Below the pieces are notes generated by a model that ran no database searches, was not told the DNA's origin, and saw nothing but the letters and a program-made list of their open reading frames with translations. Below, in pieces: positions 37,153 to 48,560 of a stretch of DNA of 64,000 nt. Each line of letters begins with the position of its first letter. Position 1 is the first letter of the stretch. Origin of the DNA: Camarhynchus parvulus (lineage: Eukaryota; Chordata; Aves; Passeriformes; Thraupidae); contig NC_044590.1 in NCBI RefSeq assembly GCF_901933205.1, positions 5,471,501-5,535,500 of the forward strand, written 5' to 3'. The position numbers and the translations under genes are program-made.

Positions 37153-37207
37153 CAGGGCCAAGAGCTGAACTTGATGATCCTTGTGTCTCAGGATATTCTA
37201 TGAGTCA
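37153..37207 (+). mobile_element. Short CR1 LINE 3' tail
   Basis: AGGGCCAAGAGCTGAACTTG, ATGATCCTTGTGTCTCAGG and ATATTCTATGAGTC match the end of the CR1 subtype whose tail reads GATGATCCTTGTGGGTCCC, then AACTCAGGATATTCTATG. The CTTCCAACT part has been lost by a small deletion. The fragment lies only about 57 bases from a second CR1 in opposite orientation. Confidence 0.82.
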
Positions 37208-37263
37208 TTGATACTGAAGTGAAGTAAAAGGTGTCACGAGGTTCCAAGATGCATCAAGCATTT

Positions 37264-37500
37264 CACAGAATCACAGAATGGGTCAGGTTGGAAGGGATTC
37301 TTGTGGGTCACCTGGTCCAACCTCCCTGCTGATGCAGGGCCACCTCAGAGCACACCCAGATGGTTCTGGGACATCTCCAGTGAGGGAGCTCCACACCCTC
37401 TCTGGGCAATCTGTTCAGTGCTCAGTTACTGCACAGGAAGAAGCTCTGCCTCATATTTAGGTGGAACTTCCTGTGCATCAGTTTCTCCCTATTGCCTCAT
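37264..37500 (-). mobile_element. CR1 LINE 3' region, longest copy in window, minus orientation
   Basis: On the plus strand the order is CACAGAATCACAGAATGGGT, CAGGTTGGAAGGGATTC, GGTCACCTGGTCCAACCTCC, CTGATGCAGGGCCACCTC, TCTGGGACATCTCCAGTG, GGGAGCTCCACACCCTCTC, TGGGCAATCTGTTCAGTGC, AGGTGGAACTTCCTGTGC, CAGTTTCTCCCTATTGCCTC. This is the avian CR1 3' region in reverse, about 237 bases. It contains no coding sequence. It forms a head-to-head pair of tails with the fragment just upstream. Confidence 0.93.
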
Positions 37501-38701
37501 CTTTATTTCATTTGAGTTCCCGTTCCCTTGGTGCTGGGGCTGCAGGTGCTGCTCCCATCTGTGGCTGTGCTGTCACACCCCCAGTCCAGCAGCGCCCAGC
37601 TCACCTCTCAGGTGTGCATTTTGCATTACCATTTGTACTTCTACTTTTGAAAACTCCCCCTTCCCTGGCTTTCTCTGGATCACATGGTGAGTATTGCAGG
37701 GTGCCATCCAAGCCAGGGTCTCCTAGACCAAGAGGGGTTTTTCCACATTTTTGCACGTGGCCAGCCCAAGACACAACCAGATGCCTAGGATCTATTTGCA
37801 TATGCCAGGCAGCGCGAGGCTGCTGACAGCCTCTGTATCCAGCTTCAATAACCACGATATGCTCCATCTGCTGACGCCCCAGCATAGCCACAGCGGGGAG
37901 CTGTACTGCCAGAGGCACTATCCTGGAATAGCTGAATGGCTGAACAGCTGGGGGAGCATCAAAGGACACTTTTCATACACGAGCAGGGCTGTTGGCCCCG
38001 TTTCTCATCACACACACGTCGTGGAGCACAGGCAGAGGAGCCACAGAGGCAGTGACAGGTTACAGGGGCAGCCCCTGTGAGCGTTTGTGTCCCCTGAGCC
38101 CCACACAGCCCAGAGAGAGAGGCTGGTGGAGTTCATGTGAAAGGAGCAATCTAATTGGGAAAAGAGGTTACCTGCAGGCCAGCACACATTCAGATGGGGG
38201 AGAATTTAGCCTCTTTATGGATCCAGTGGTGATGTCCCCTGGGTACCAATAATGCTCTCTGCTGCTGTTTGTAAGGAGTGATGGGGTCTGAGCTGAGCAC
38301 TCGGGATCAGGGAGAGAGGACAGGGAGAGCTTGCCCCTCTGTGCAGGGGTGATGAAACACCCAGGGCAGTCAGCTCTTGCAGGATGCAGGATCAGGCTGT
38401 TTGCATGCACATTTTCCCATGCAGGGGGGAATGGAGATTGCTGAGTGACTGCGCAAGGATAGCAGCAGGGGCTGGATGGGACAGTGATGGATGATGCCCA
38501 GCACAGAGCTCCAGGCTGGGCTTTGGTCAGTGCTAATCTGCTCTTTTTTTTTTTTTTTTTTAAAAAGGTGAGAGTGAGAGGATGGAGATGGGAGTGTTGA
38601 GTTTTGCATGTTCAGGTAAAAAGACTGATTTTCCTTAGTCTTGATGTGGGAGCTTGAGGAAAGGCTACAGATAGGTTTTACCTGAAACTGGGAAGGGAAA
38701 C
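37501..38701. other. Spacer, no gene recognised
   Basis: An octamer site ATTTGCAT (37794-37801, extended to ATTTGCATATGCC) lies in a complex block (37780-37960) with an enhancer-like look. A run of about 18 T followed by A lies at 38544-38566. Overlapping open frames of 80-129 codons show no recognisable domain. Confidence 0.5.
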
Positions 38702-38945
38702 AGAGGAAAAAAAGAGAAAAGGGAAGGAGAAGAGGAAAGAGAAAGAGAAAGAGAAAAGAGAAAAGAGAAAAGAGAAAGAGAAAGAGAAAGAGAAAGAGAA
38801 AGAGAAAGAGAAAGAGAAAGAGAAAGAGAAAGAGAAAGAGAAAAGAGAAAGAGAAAGAGAAAGAGAAAGAGAAAGAGAAAGAGAAAGAGAAAGAGAAAGA
38901 GAAAGAGAAAGAGAAAGGGAAAGGGAAAGGGAAGGGGAAAAGAAA
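38702..38945 (+). repeat. 244-bp uninterrupted polypurine tract, (GAGAAA)n core
   Basis: Every base from 38702 to 38945 is A or G on the plus strand. From about 38735 to 38920 it is an almost perfect hexamer array with occasional extra A; it grades into GGGAAA/GGGGAAA at the 3' side. Long mirror-symmetric purine tracts can form intramolecular triplexes (H-DNA) and are prone to length change and assembly error. Apparent open frames on the minus strand here (phenylalanine/serine/leucine repeats) are artefacts of the array. Confidence 0.95.
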
Positions 38946-39049
38946 TAAAAGAACAATCATTGAGAGAAGGGGGAAAACCAGAATTGATTCTATGATTTTT
39001 TTTTTCCCAAAATAATTCAGTGATTCTCATTCAGCTGGTGCTTTTCTTA

Positions 39050-39500
39050 AAGACCAAAGAGCCTATATGATAAGCATATTTTACAAATTAGGTAGCGATT
39101 TATCCCGCTTTTGTTTTAATGATTGAAATGAATGATGTCGTGCCGCTTGCTGCTGCTGCTGCATTCAGCGCCTGCTGTTCTTGGGAGCTGAAGACACCGA
39201 GAAATTTGCATACTTAATGCCGGGAACTGGCACAGACTAAATAGCTTCTTTTCTTTCCTCTGTGTTTGTAGATTTACTGTAGTGCTGGGTTTAATCAAAG
39301 GCTTTTTAAAGCCGTCCGTGTGCCGTTTCACAATGCTGAACTTCATGTGACAAAGGCAGCTATTTATTACTTATCAGCTTTATGGCAAGGACCACGGGCT
39401 ACCCTAATTAAAGGTGTAGGGGCAGCGTGCCCCTGCAGGAAAAGGCACTGGGCAGTTAACATTTCTAATCCCTAATTGAGGCACGGCGTGGATTATTTTT
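39050..39500. promoter_or_regulatory. Candidate conserved non-coding block (multi-motif)
   Basis: The block is complex and unrepetitive. It contains ATTTGCAT at 39204-39211 (POU octamer), ATCAAAG at 39294-39300 (TCF/LEF core, within TTTAATCAAAGGC), TTATCAGCTTTATGGC near 39371-39386 (a posterior-HOX-like TTTATGG word) and CCTAATTAAAGG near 39403-39414 (TAATTA core). A small hairpin GGGGCA-GCG-TGCCCC lies at 39419-39433. CpG dinucleotides are retained at several sites. This is typical of developmental enhancers; function and target are unknown. Confidence 0.28.
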
Positions 39501-39720
39501 CATTTTGTTTTGTTGCTGGTTAAGTATTCAGAAATTATGTTAGGGCTAGGCAGGGAGCTAAGCCAACTTTGGATGGGGTGTGAACTTCCAAAGGTGTGAG
39601 CTCTCTGTGTGGATTCCATGGGCTTTGTGGATTGAGGTGCTCTACATTTTCACCTGCACTAGAGCAGAACTGGATGGAAAATTGTCTGCTTCATGAGATG
39701 TCACCAAAATAGGACGAACC

Positions 39721-39883
39721 ATTGGATGCCCCATTCCTGGAAGTGTTCAAGGCCAGGTTGGATAGGGCTTGGAGCAACCTGGTCTAGTGGAAGCTGTCCC
39801 TGCCAATGGCAGGGGGTTGGAATGAGATGAGTTTTAATATCCCTTTTAACCCAAACAATTCTGTGGTTCTGTGATTCTATGAT
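39721..39883 (+). mobile_element. CR1 LINE 3' end fragment, well preserved
   Basis: In order: ATTGGATGCCCCATTCCTGG, AAGTGTTCAAGGCCAGGTTGG, ATAGGGCTTGGAGCAACCTGG, TCTAGTGGAAGCTGTCCCTG, GCAGGGGGTTGGAATGAGATG, then CCCAAACAATTCTGTGGTTC and TGTGATTCTATGATC. The terminal octamer series is still legible, so this is among the least decayed copies here. It is truncated to about 160 bases with no coding part. Confidence 0.95.
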
Positions 39884-42800
39884 CAAGGGTAAAATGCTCT
39901 ATAGCGATAAATCCACATCAACCAGCTTTCTTCTGGGCTTCCCTGCTCATTTCTGTGTGCACATGAGAGAGCAGAAAGCAGAGAGCTGTCATAGCCCATC
40001 ACTTGATTTGGGGTTGAGTGGAAGATGTAGAGTGAAAAGCTCTTCTTCAGAAGGAGCTTTAAGCTCCCATCTCTTATGACCAGGAAAGCCACCCCAGAGA
40101 CCAAGCTATGGTTCAGAAATCTCTTCTGTCTATTAAGATTACCCAACTCCTAAATCTAAGAAACTTTCTTATGATAACTAGGTTTTGATTTGCAAACTAG
40201 TGTGTTGATACAATCCTATGTCTTCAAAAACCAGCCCCAGATTCTTGGTTTTTTTTCTAACACACACAAAAATAAGTGCTGGACCTTGGTGGATGTTCAC
40301 AAACCAGAAACACCTCATTGTGGGCAGCTCTGCATCCAAATCAGCACCCATGAAACCCTTCAAGAACAGCTACACTGACTGTAGTGAAAGCAGGATTGTC
40401 CTTTATTTCCTATCAGCAAATTTAGGGCTCCTTTTCAAGTCAGTAGAAAATTTCCACAGGCAAATTATTATTGTTTTGAACATCAAGAAAATACTTTTTT
40501 CCCCTCTCTAAATATTTTCCAACTTAAAGAGACAAAACACATCGTAAGGGAGAGCAAAGAGCATTAATGTCTTGTCAGGGCTGGCCCATAAAGAGGCAAA
40601 CTTCATAAAAAGAAAGAAATAAATTGCCCCCTCCCCCCAACATCTGCTGGGAGCACTCAGAGATAACTGGCAGCTTGAACAATAACTCCAAGGACGGGAG
40701 TCCTGGAACAATGGCAGTGGGAAGAGAGCAGCCCTGGCTGTGGCATCGTTTCCAGGCCTTCTGCACGTACAATTGGTTCATGGGAATAAAGATCAAGTTG
40801 GACCAATAGCACTATAATTTGGGAACAAATATATTGATTACAAGAGAGTCCCACTGGAATGAATGGGACTCCTCGGGAAGTGCCGTTATTATTCTGCGTG
40901 CGTGGGGATTGCAGGGTGTGCTCTGCCCGGGCTCTGAATTGATCAGAATGAGATTATCACCCTGCAAATGCAATATCAGCACAGCCTGGACACACTGCCA
41001 TGGGATGACCCAGCCTGTGGGGCCACTCACACACAGGGATTCCTCCTCACCCCTTTGCTGAGCCTGCTAATTCCTATGGATCCTTCAGAAAAACCTCCCT
41101 ACGACCCTGTAGGTTGTGTGCTCCTGAACATCACTAAGAGGGAGGTTATCTTCCTTCTAAAGTGACTATTTAATAAAAGAAATAAAACCCAGCTATGAAA
41201 TATTTAGGAGAAAGGGTAGTGTTAAAATAACAGGATTTGCCAAAACCTCTATATCTATTAATGATGTTTTAGAGCACAATAATGGGATTAATTTTATATA
41301 GCTCCTATTTCACCATCAATGGGTTTTAGTTAGGTTCAGCATTTTATTTAGTGCTGGAAATTACATCATATCCCTCAGTTTTTATTCCCAATTATTTATT
41401 TATTTAAATTTAAATTAAAATATGAGATGCACATCTAGGAACTTAAATTCCCTAATCCACGTTTCTTGAAGCAGAAGAGTCCCCACATCACCAAAATAAT
41501 AATCTTGAAAGGATGTCACCAATCCAGATCCCTGTGAAAGTCCTCCAGTTTGCCTTATTTCGCATCTAGCAGCAACAAGTCCCAAAATCCTGGAGACCTC
41601 ATGGTCTCTGTGCTCATAACCAAAGAATGTTGACCACATCTTGTTCTGCCACTATTCTGTGACTACTACTTTAGAATAATTTAAAATCCTGTTTATTTCC
41701 ACCTCCTTCTAACATCAGCATCACTGCTGCCTTTTCCCTTGTGTTTCCTCTGCTCAGATCTGCTTTTGGCCTTGTCGCCCATGGAGTATCACAGTTACTC
41801 CATTGTACCTGGCTTAATTTTTATTATTTTTTAATTTAAGGCTGAGCTGAGATTTTCAAACAGATCATCTTTACCTACCTGCTGAGAATGGCTTTTCCAA
41901 AGGTGGGTGTTTAATATTTTCTGAAAATTGTTTTTCTTTAATGAGTCCAACCTCAGGCTCCCAAGGCAAAAGACACCCAAACTGCAAATCATTTCTTAAA
42001 ACTTTATCCCTGTAGCAAAGTTAAATTGCCAGGTTGCATTTTCTTTTCTAAATCACATTCTTTGCATTTTAATTCCTTTCAGTTTGACAGCCTTAAAGCA
42101 CACAGATCAGGCTGAACCAAAGATTTCACCAAGTCTAAGCTAAACCCGTTTAAAATGACTGCAATGTTCATTTCAAACTAGGAATTATAATGCAAAAAGT
42201 AATTTTTCCCTCAATATGTAGGTAACAGCCCTGGGCAGGATCTTTTGAGAAAACAAATGCAACAGCAAAATGCTGATTGAACCAACCTGAAAAAAAATAG
42301 CAGGACCACACATTTGCAAAGAGGTTTTTGCATTCACTCCACTCTACTTAAACCAGAGAGACTTTAATGGTCTTCTGACTAACTAGTCTGGTTAGTCTTG
42401 GCCTAAAGGCTACAGAGACACTTATTTTTGGTTTGTGGTGCCTGCTGCAGCTCCAGCAGCCTGATTTCTGTGCTGCCTTGCATATGTTCACCCACAAAAG
42501 CCGTGGACTGCTCTTTTCCACAAATCTGTGCCACGAAAGCTGCCATGGCTTTGGATCTGCTCCACATGTTTGTCTGGCACGTATCTGGGATGGGAGGTGT
42601 GTTATCAGGCCAGCCTGGAAGTGTCAGGTGCTGCCACAGACACTTGGTGATAATGCTCCATATGCAGGAAAAGATGGATGGTATCGTAGCTGGGATATTT
42701 TTTTTCCCCAGCAAAATGAGAGCTGTAACATTTCACATCTCCTGCCAGAGAGGACACTACCAGCACATCACTTGCAGGCCCAAGCTGATGATCTTTATGT

Positions 42801-45800
42801 GCTGCAGTAACTGGCTCTCCAGCACTTCTTTGATGATAACCATAATTCCAATTCATAAAATACAACCAGAAAATATTCCTTGAGCACAAAATTTGTGTTA
42901 TTTATAGACCCATTTCCCAGCATCTGACATTTCTGCAAGAAATCTAGATACTACCTTCACTCTAGTCACCATCCGAACCTCTGAATAAATCTACAGTTCC
43001 ATGATAATCTAAAAGACAAAGAGACAATTAAAGCCCTTGGGTAATCACAGGATTGCCAAGTGATACCAGAATTGTCAGGGGGATGTTTCTGATACCTGGT
43101 GAAGCTCCTGCTCTCTTGATGAAGACCATCAGACCTGAACATGAGCTGGACCATTCGCAATTCCTCACCTTTGAGTGGACAAAGCATTCAGACCCCACTG
43201 CAGGGAGGGTCCCTTCTGCCCACAGGAAGCAGCACTCACTGTGCTGGTGTTGGGCAGGATAGGAACTTGGCTCTGTCATCGATTTTATTCCATTTTATTA
43301 CTCTCAGCTCTTCCAGAGTATTACAAACTCTCAGGAGACCTTTTAAGACATTTGCTGATGCTTCACTTATAAATCAAATATCTCTTTCCTGGATACTTTT
43401 CTGTGCTCCATCCTTCTCCTGAGCTGTGGGTACAAAATCCTGTGAAGAACTGAGCCCACCTTCACCATCTCCCCTGAAAAAATTATAATGGAGAAATTTT
43501 CCCAGTGTAAGCTCAGGTTTTAGGGGTCAACCTGTTTTTTGTTACAGCTTAATGAGATTATTCACCCCTCTCTCCAAATGATAATTGTAACAGGTAAAAC
43601 CAGCATTTCACTGCTCTTTCTGGATCTGAAAAAGATTTTTTGAGCCCTGTGGTGTTGGATGGAGGTGGCACTTCTTCACCTTCCTGACAAGGCTGTGTCA
43701 GATGGTGCTGGGAGTGTGGGCACATCTGAGACAGGAGAAGGCTACTGGGAAAGAAGATATTCTCAACCAACATCTTTTTTGAATTGAAATTAAAAGCTGA
43801 AAAGATTTATTACAGTAGCATATTCATGCTGCTATATTTAAGGTGATGTCAGTATTCTCAGCATAATCCTTCTTATTCACTGAGGATTAAAACTCAGCCA
43901 TAATAAAGTAGCCCGAACTGAGACTTGTCCTCAAATGTTTCCTATTTGAAGCATTAATTTTATCTTATTAAACTAAAAATAAAATCAGTTCAAGAATTTT
44001 TTGGGATTGGAGATGAGAACAAGGGGGGGATTCTGCCTAGTCACTTGCCCCTGCTGATTGCCAGAGAAGTCAAGAGATCAAGGCAGAGACAATGCTGCAA
44101 AGAGAGAAAAGTGTTGCTGCTTTTCTTACTTTGAGCACAGGATATCAGCCTATGGACTACACATAAACTGGTGATAAAAATTCAAATAAACACAAATTCC
44201 TGTCTGCACTGTGGCCCTTCCCGTGGTGCTCCCAGGATTTTCGGGTACCAGCTGAACTTTAAAAACCCTGGGCTTCCTCCCTGGAGTCTGTGTTTACTCC
44301 TGAACATGCTATAAATAATTCACAGGTTTATCTGTTTAAATGATACAGAAAATGGTAACAAAGCTACTTTGCTTGTGCAGTAGGAACAAATCTCTATAAG
44401 GGAGCTTGCTTTTTTCCAGTGTATTGTCATTTCCAAAAATACCTAGTTTACTGACTTCTTTTTTGATGATGGCCAGTATTTTTATTCCTTAAGTTCACAT
44501 AGGAACACGAATCATAGTTCTGATCGTGCTAAAGGGGTTTTGCAGGATTGTTTTCCCCTTTGAGCCAGGTGTAGGGCTCCAGGTCAGGATCCAGCTGGCT
44601 GTGCTGGATCAGCAGAGTGTATTCAGGATAGGGAATGCTCAACAAGCACGTGGGAGCAGGAGCAAACCAGACTCATTGTGGGATGTTCCATGCATTGTCC
44701 ATGCTCAAACCACAGCCTTGGGGACCAGCTGGACAGAAAGACTGGTGGCTGTGCTGGCCCTGGGCACAGGGAACAAGTCTGCCTTAATGCAGCCCTTTGG
44801 TGTGAGATAAGGATGAAATGGTTCTTTGAAGCTGAGATAGTGAAAGGAGGGGAAAAAATCATAAAGCTGATGAGAGAGCTTAGTGTTGCTCATAGCATCA
44901 GAAATGGCCAGAGTCAAGGGTGTCCCCTCTGGGGAGTTTTAATAGGAAACTCTCCCAAGAGCATGTTCCAGCTGGGGGAGGAGGACGGAGGACCACAAAG
45001 ATGGGTACTTAGTGTAGTTAGTCCTGGAGCAACATAATACCACAAGGAGACTGTCCTTTCTGAAGCTAAGACACAAAAATCTGGGATTCAGGGAGACTGT
45101 GGAGCATAAAGATGTTAAATATGCAAGGTTTGGGTGATAGAGAGCCTGGAAATGTCAAATTAAATTTACCCGAACAATTTCAATCAATATCCTTTGGGGA
45201 TACACAGGGGTTTATGATCTTTAAGCTAAATATCCACGTGCCTCTTTTTCCTGAAGTGTCCATGTGCACAAAGTGCACCTGCAAAGAGATCCTTTAAAGA
45301 GCAACTGCTTGATATTTTAATTCCAGAAAACTGCTCAGACACTGCTCTGGAGGCAATGACTAACTTCCTCTCTGGCTTGTCTATGGAATTCATAAGTTTA
45401 GAATTAATTTGGGAGGAGGGTGATGTTCTTGCCACTTTACAGAGGGAAGCATTGAGTCACAAACAAGAGTTCTCCAAAGTGCAGTAATTGCAGAACCCAA
45501 ATTGTGATGATGCAGGGCTGGGTATCTCATGCCCTGGGGTGTTTGCACTACCTGCATGCAGCTGGGCGAGTTCAGCACATCTCTAAGGTCAAATTCTGGG
45601 TTATCACCCCAAAATGGGCAACTTGCATCTATTAATGACTCCAGAAATGTTAGAACCTCATGTAGGAACTCTGTGAGGGAGGTAGAAGGGGGTAATACAT
45701 TATCCAGGTGTTTGGAGACAACAGTCTTAAAACCAGGCTGACATTTCTAGTTGTTTTTATTGAGATTTTGTGGTTTGGACTGAAATTTTCTGATGGAAAA

Positions 45801-47699
45801 TTTTGAGAAAAATTTATGTAATAGTGACTTAGAGGTTTCTGAGAAAAAAAAAAAGAAAGAATGAACAGCAATCTGCTCTGTTCAATTTTTGACTATTACA
45901 GGGGGATGTGGAAGTATTTTATGCTGGGAATATGCCTTTTGAAGTTCCCATAAAAATCTATTCAAATTTGGCCGTGCTAAATGCATTTGTGAAATTACTA
46001 TTTGCACATGCTCAGAAGAGTCTTTTTTAATTTTATATTTAGCAGCTAAAATCTCCAGAGAACCACCTGAGCAGCTTGGAGCTGTGCCATACCCACAGGC
46101 TGATCAGACTCCAGCCCGGAACGTCAGCGTGAAATGTGGGATGGGGAGGGCTTTTCCCAGAAGAGGAAGATTTCAGCCCTATGGATGAACATGTGAATGG
46201 CACAAAATAGATGTCATTATACTCTCAAAATCCACAGATAGTATCAGCAGAGACTGAACCACAGTCTTTGCAACTGCCTTTGCAAGTCAAGCGAAATTCA
46301 GAGGAGGTGGAGCTGCCAGACTGTTTGCAATAAATTTTGAGTGATGCTGCTCTCTGAACACATCCCTGGTTTGGATGAGGTTTGTTGTGTGCATTCTCTG
46401 GACAGTCACTGCTCTGATTTTCCTGCTGCAAAAAAGGAACCATCCCAGACAGAGAGGTGGCACAGAACTTTTCCTCCCACCTTCCCCACTCCTTGATTTT
46501 TGGAAAGGCAGCAGCACCAGCCTGCCAGTTCTCTGTCCAGATTGGATGCATTAGTTTGGAGCAAGAAGAAAACATCCTTGCTCAGGGACTGAGAAGCCAC
46601 TTTTGCTCAGGGATGGAGCAACCAGGACCTTTCCTTTGCATGTCACAGCCCTAGATGTGTCAACACATGGTTGGGTCAGCAAAGGGGAGTTTTACCTGGC
46701 TGTGGTCACAGTGAGATAAATGCAGCAATGCTGTTAAATAGAATTAGCTATTTATTTGCATGGCATTTAATAGTGTTGGATAAAGGTCAGTGTGTTCTCA
46801 TAGCCTTGCCATTTGTGTTGAGGGAAAGAGAGCAGCTGTGGCTCTTCTCCCATCTCCAGGATTTCAAACTCCCTTATATTGCAGCCAGGTATTCAGAGCT
46901 ACTTTTTATGAACCCACTCCATTAAGAGAGGTTTCTTGCCAAGAAAACAAAAAGAACGTACCTTAAAATTCCCATCCACCATGACAACAGAGAGTGGATT
47001 GCACCCAGATGCAGAAGGAACAACATTTCTCCAGAAATCTAACCTGAAAAGTTTGGCTGATACATTTTTCTCTGGGTCATTGGGATTTATCCACGTGCTG
47101 TCCAACATGCCACAGGCAGCCCTGGCCGTGTGATGTACTTGGAGTGTCCTTTGGTCCTGTATCTTTTATATTTCAGAGTGAGCTGCTGCAGATCTACTCT
47201 TTGATAATGTTCAATTAGCAGGGAGTGCTTTAAGACTCACTGTTGTCATCTTACACCTTTCTGTGCACCCCTCACACTGTCTCCAGTCCCAGCAGGTACC
47301 TGTGTGTGATGGGAAGTGGGACTATGTCCCATCAAACTTCTCAGAAGTCTGTTTGTTGCAGATGCAGTTTCTGCCTGCTCTCCTGTCCTGGTCCAAGTGT
47401 CTGAGGGTGGAACACCCCTAACTCCCCCTTGCAGGACATGGTGAAGCTACATGGACTCAACCCCCAGCCCACACAATTAAAATAAAATATCTCTCCATGT
47501 AGGTGATCTCTTTCAAGAGGATTTAATTACAGTGAGATGAGGAGCCTCCATCTAGGGGTTTCACCTGCTTTGGTTTTATACCTTTTCCCAATAATTTTCA
47601 TGGCCTTCCCTTATGCTCTGTAAGGCTCAGGCAGTAGCACAGAAGCAGCAATATTTCCCTAAAAGAGCCATTCCCAAATGTCTCCTTTGGCTTTTTCAT
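39884..47699. other. Long spacer, no gene supported
   Basis: Nothing in this 7.8 kb is recognisable as an exon. At 42403-42889 four frames on the two strands are open at once (151 and 125 codons plus, 103 and 94 minus), which points to a chance scarcity of stop codons. AT-rich DNA occupies 41160-41420. An octamer word ATTTGCAT lies at 46754-46761 and an A run at 45845-45854. No CR1 or LTR was recognised across this stretch. Confidence 0.5.
40846..40871. repeat. Inverted repeat (8-bp arms, 10-base spacer)
   Basis: GAGTCCCA at 40846-40853 and TGGGACTC at 40864-40871 are exact reverse complements around CTGGAATGAA. The stem is too short for a microRNA precursor. It may be chance or a palindromic binding site. 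Confidence 0.5.
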
Positions 47700-48560
47700 A
47701 ACTTGGTACTGTACCAGCTCTTCTCACCGAGCTACTGTGTGGAATAATGTGCCCAGGCGAGCATTGTTACACGAAAACACAAATACTGGAGATGCTGACA
47801 GATGGAGGAATCACACTGTTTTGAGGGAAGGGCGGGCAGGATAGGAGCAGGAATATCAGAATGAGTCTTGCCGTTTACATATAACAAGCTACAGCTATAT
47901 TTGGATACGCTGAGGCATTCACAACCTTCCCAATTGCCAGGCTTTCAAATACACACATTACCACCAGAAGTGCTCTTGCTTAAGTGCTCCCATCTCCAGG
48001 ATTTCCTTTGAAGTATCTGACTGAAGTAATGTAAAGTGCATTTCAATTGGCAGTGAATGCAGGTTAAATGGTAACAGCACAACAGATCCAGTGTTTGTTC
48101 CCTGGGCTTTTTCTTTTACCAGTCTCTTTTTTTACGAGGTTGGTTACTTACTGTAACACTGCATTCAGGCACCTTCAGTCTATTAAGCCTCTTTCCTGAC
48201 CCTCTATACAACTGCTCGAGGATGCTGTGAGCTGTATCAGTACTGCTTTAGTACACAAAAAAGTGAGTAAATGCACCGCTGAGTGCACAGGCTGAGCAGT
48301 ACACGGTGGGTAAACTCCCTTTAGAAATCTGTGCACTTGCATTTACCCTTGGCTACACTGCCGAGCTGGCTGGAGACTGAGCCAAGTGCCACGGATCACT
48401 CTGGATTTGTGTGTCACCTCCCATACATGTTGATGCAATATCAACTATTTAACCTTTAAACAGAGTGCTTTTCTAATCCATTGCATTGGCTGGAGGACGT
48501 ATATTATGCTAACAAAATAGCCAAGTCTGCACTGAGCGATGAAAAATCCCCCTGCCCATG
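47700..48560. promoter_or_regulatory. Candidate conserved non-coding block, extended
   Basis: About 860 bases of complex sequence with few runs. It includes GCATTGTTACACG, GCTGACAGATGGAGG (TGACAG plus CAGATG, MEIS/E-box-like), TGATGCAAT at 48431-48439 (the C/EBP-ATF response element form) inside an inverted repeat GTTGAT/ATCAAC (48429-48434 and 48440-48445), and ATATTATGCTAAC. Open frames are almost absent here, unlike in neighbouring segments. The regulatory role is inferred from texture. Confidence 0.25.

Noticed and set aside
38370..39030. Long Phe/Ser/Leu-rich minus-strand frames
   Set aside because: They are translations of the (GAGAAA)n polypurine tract on its complementary strand, not proteins.
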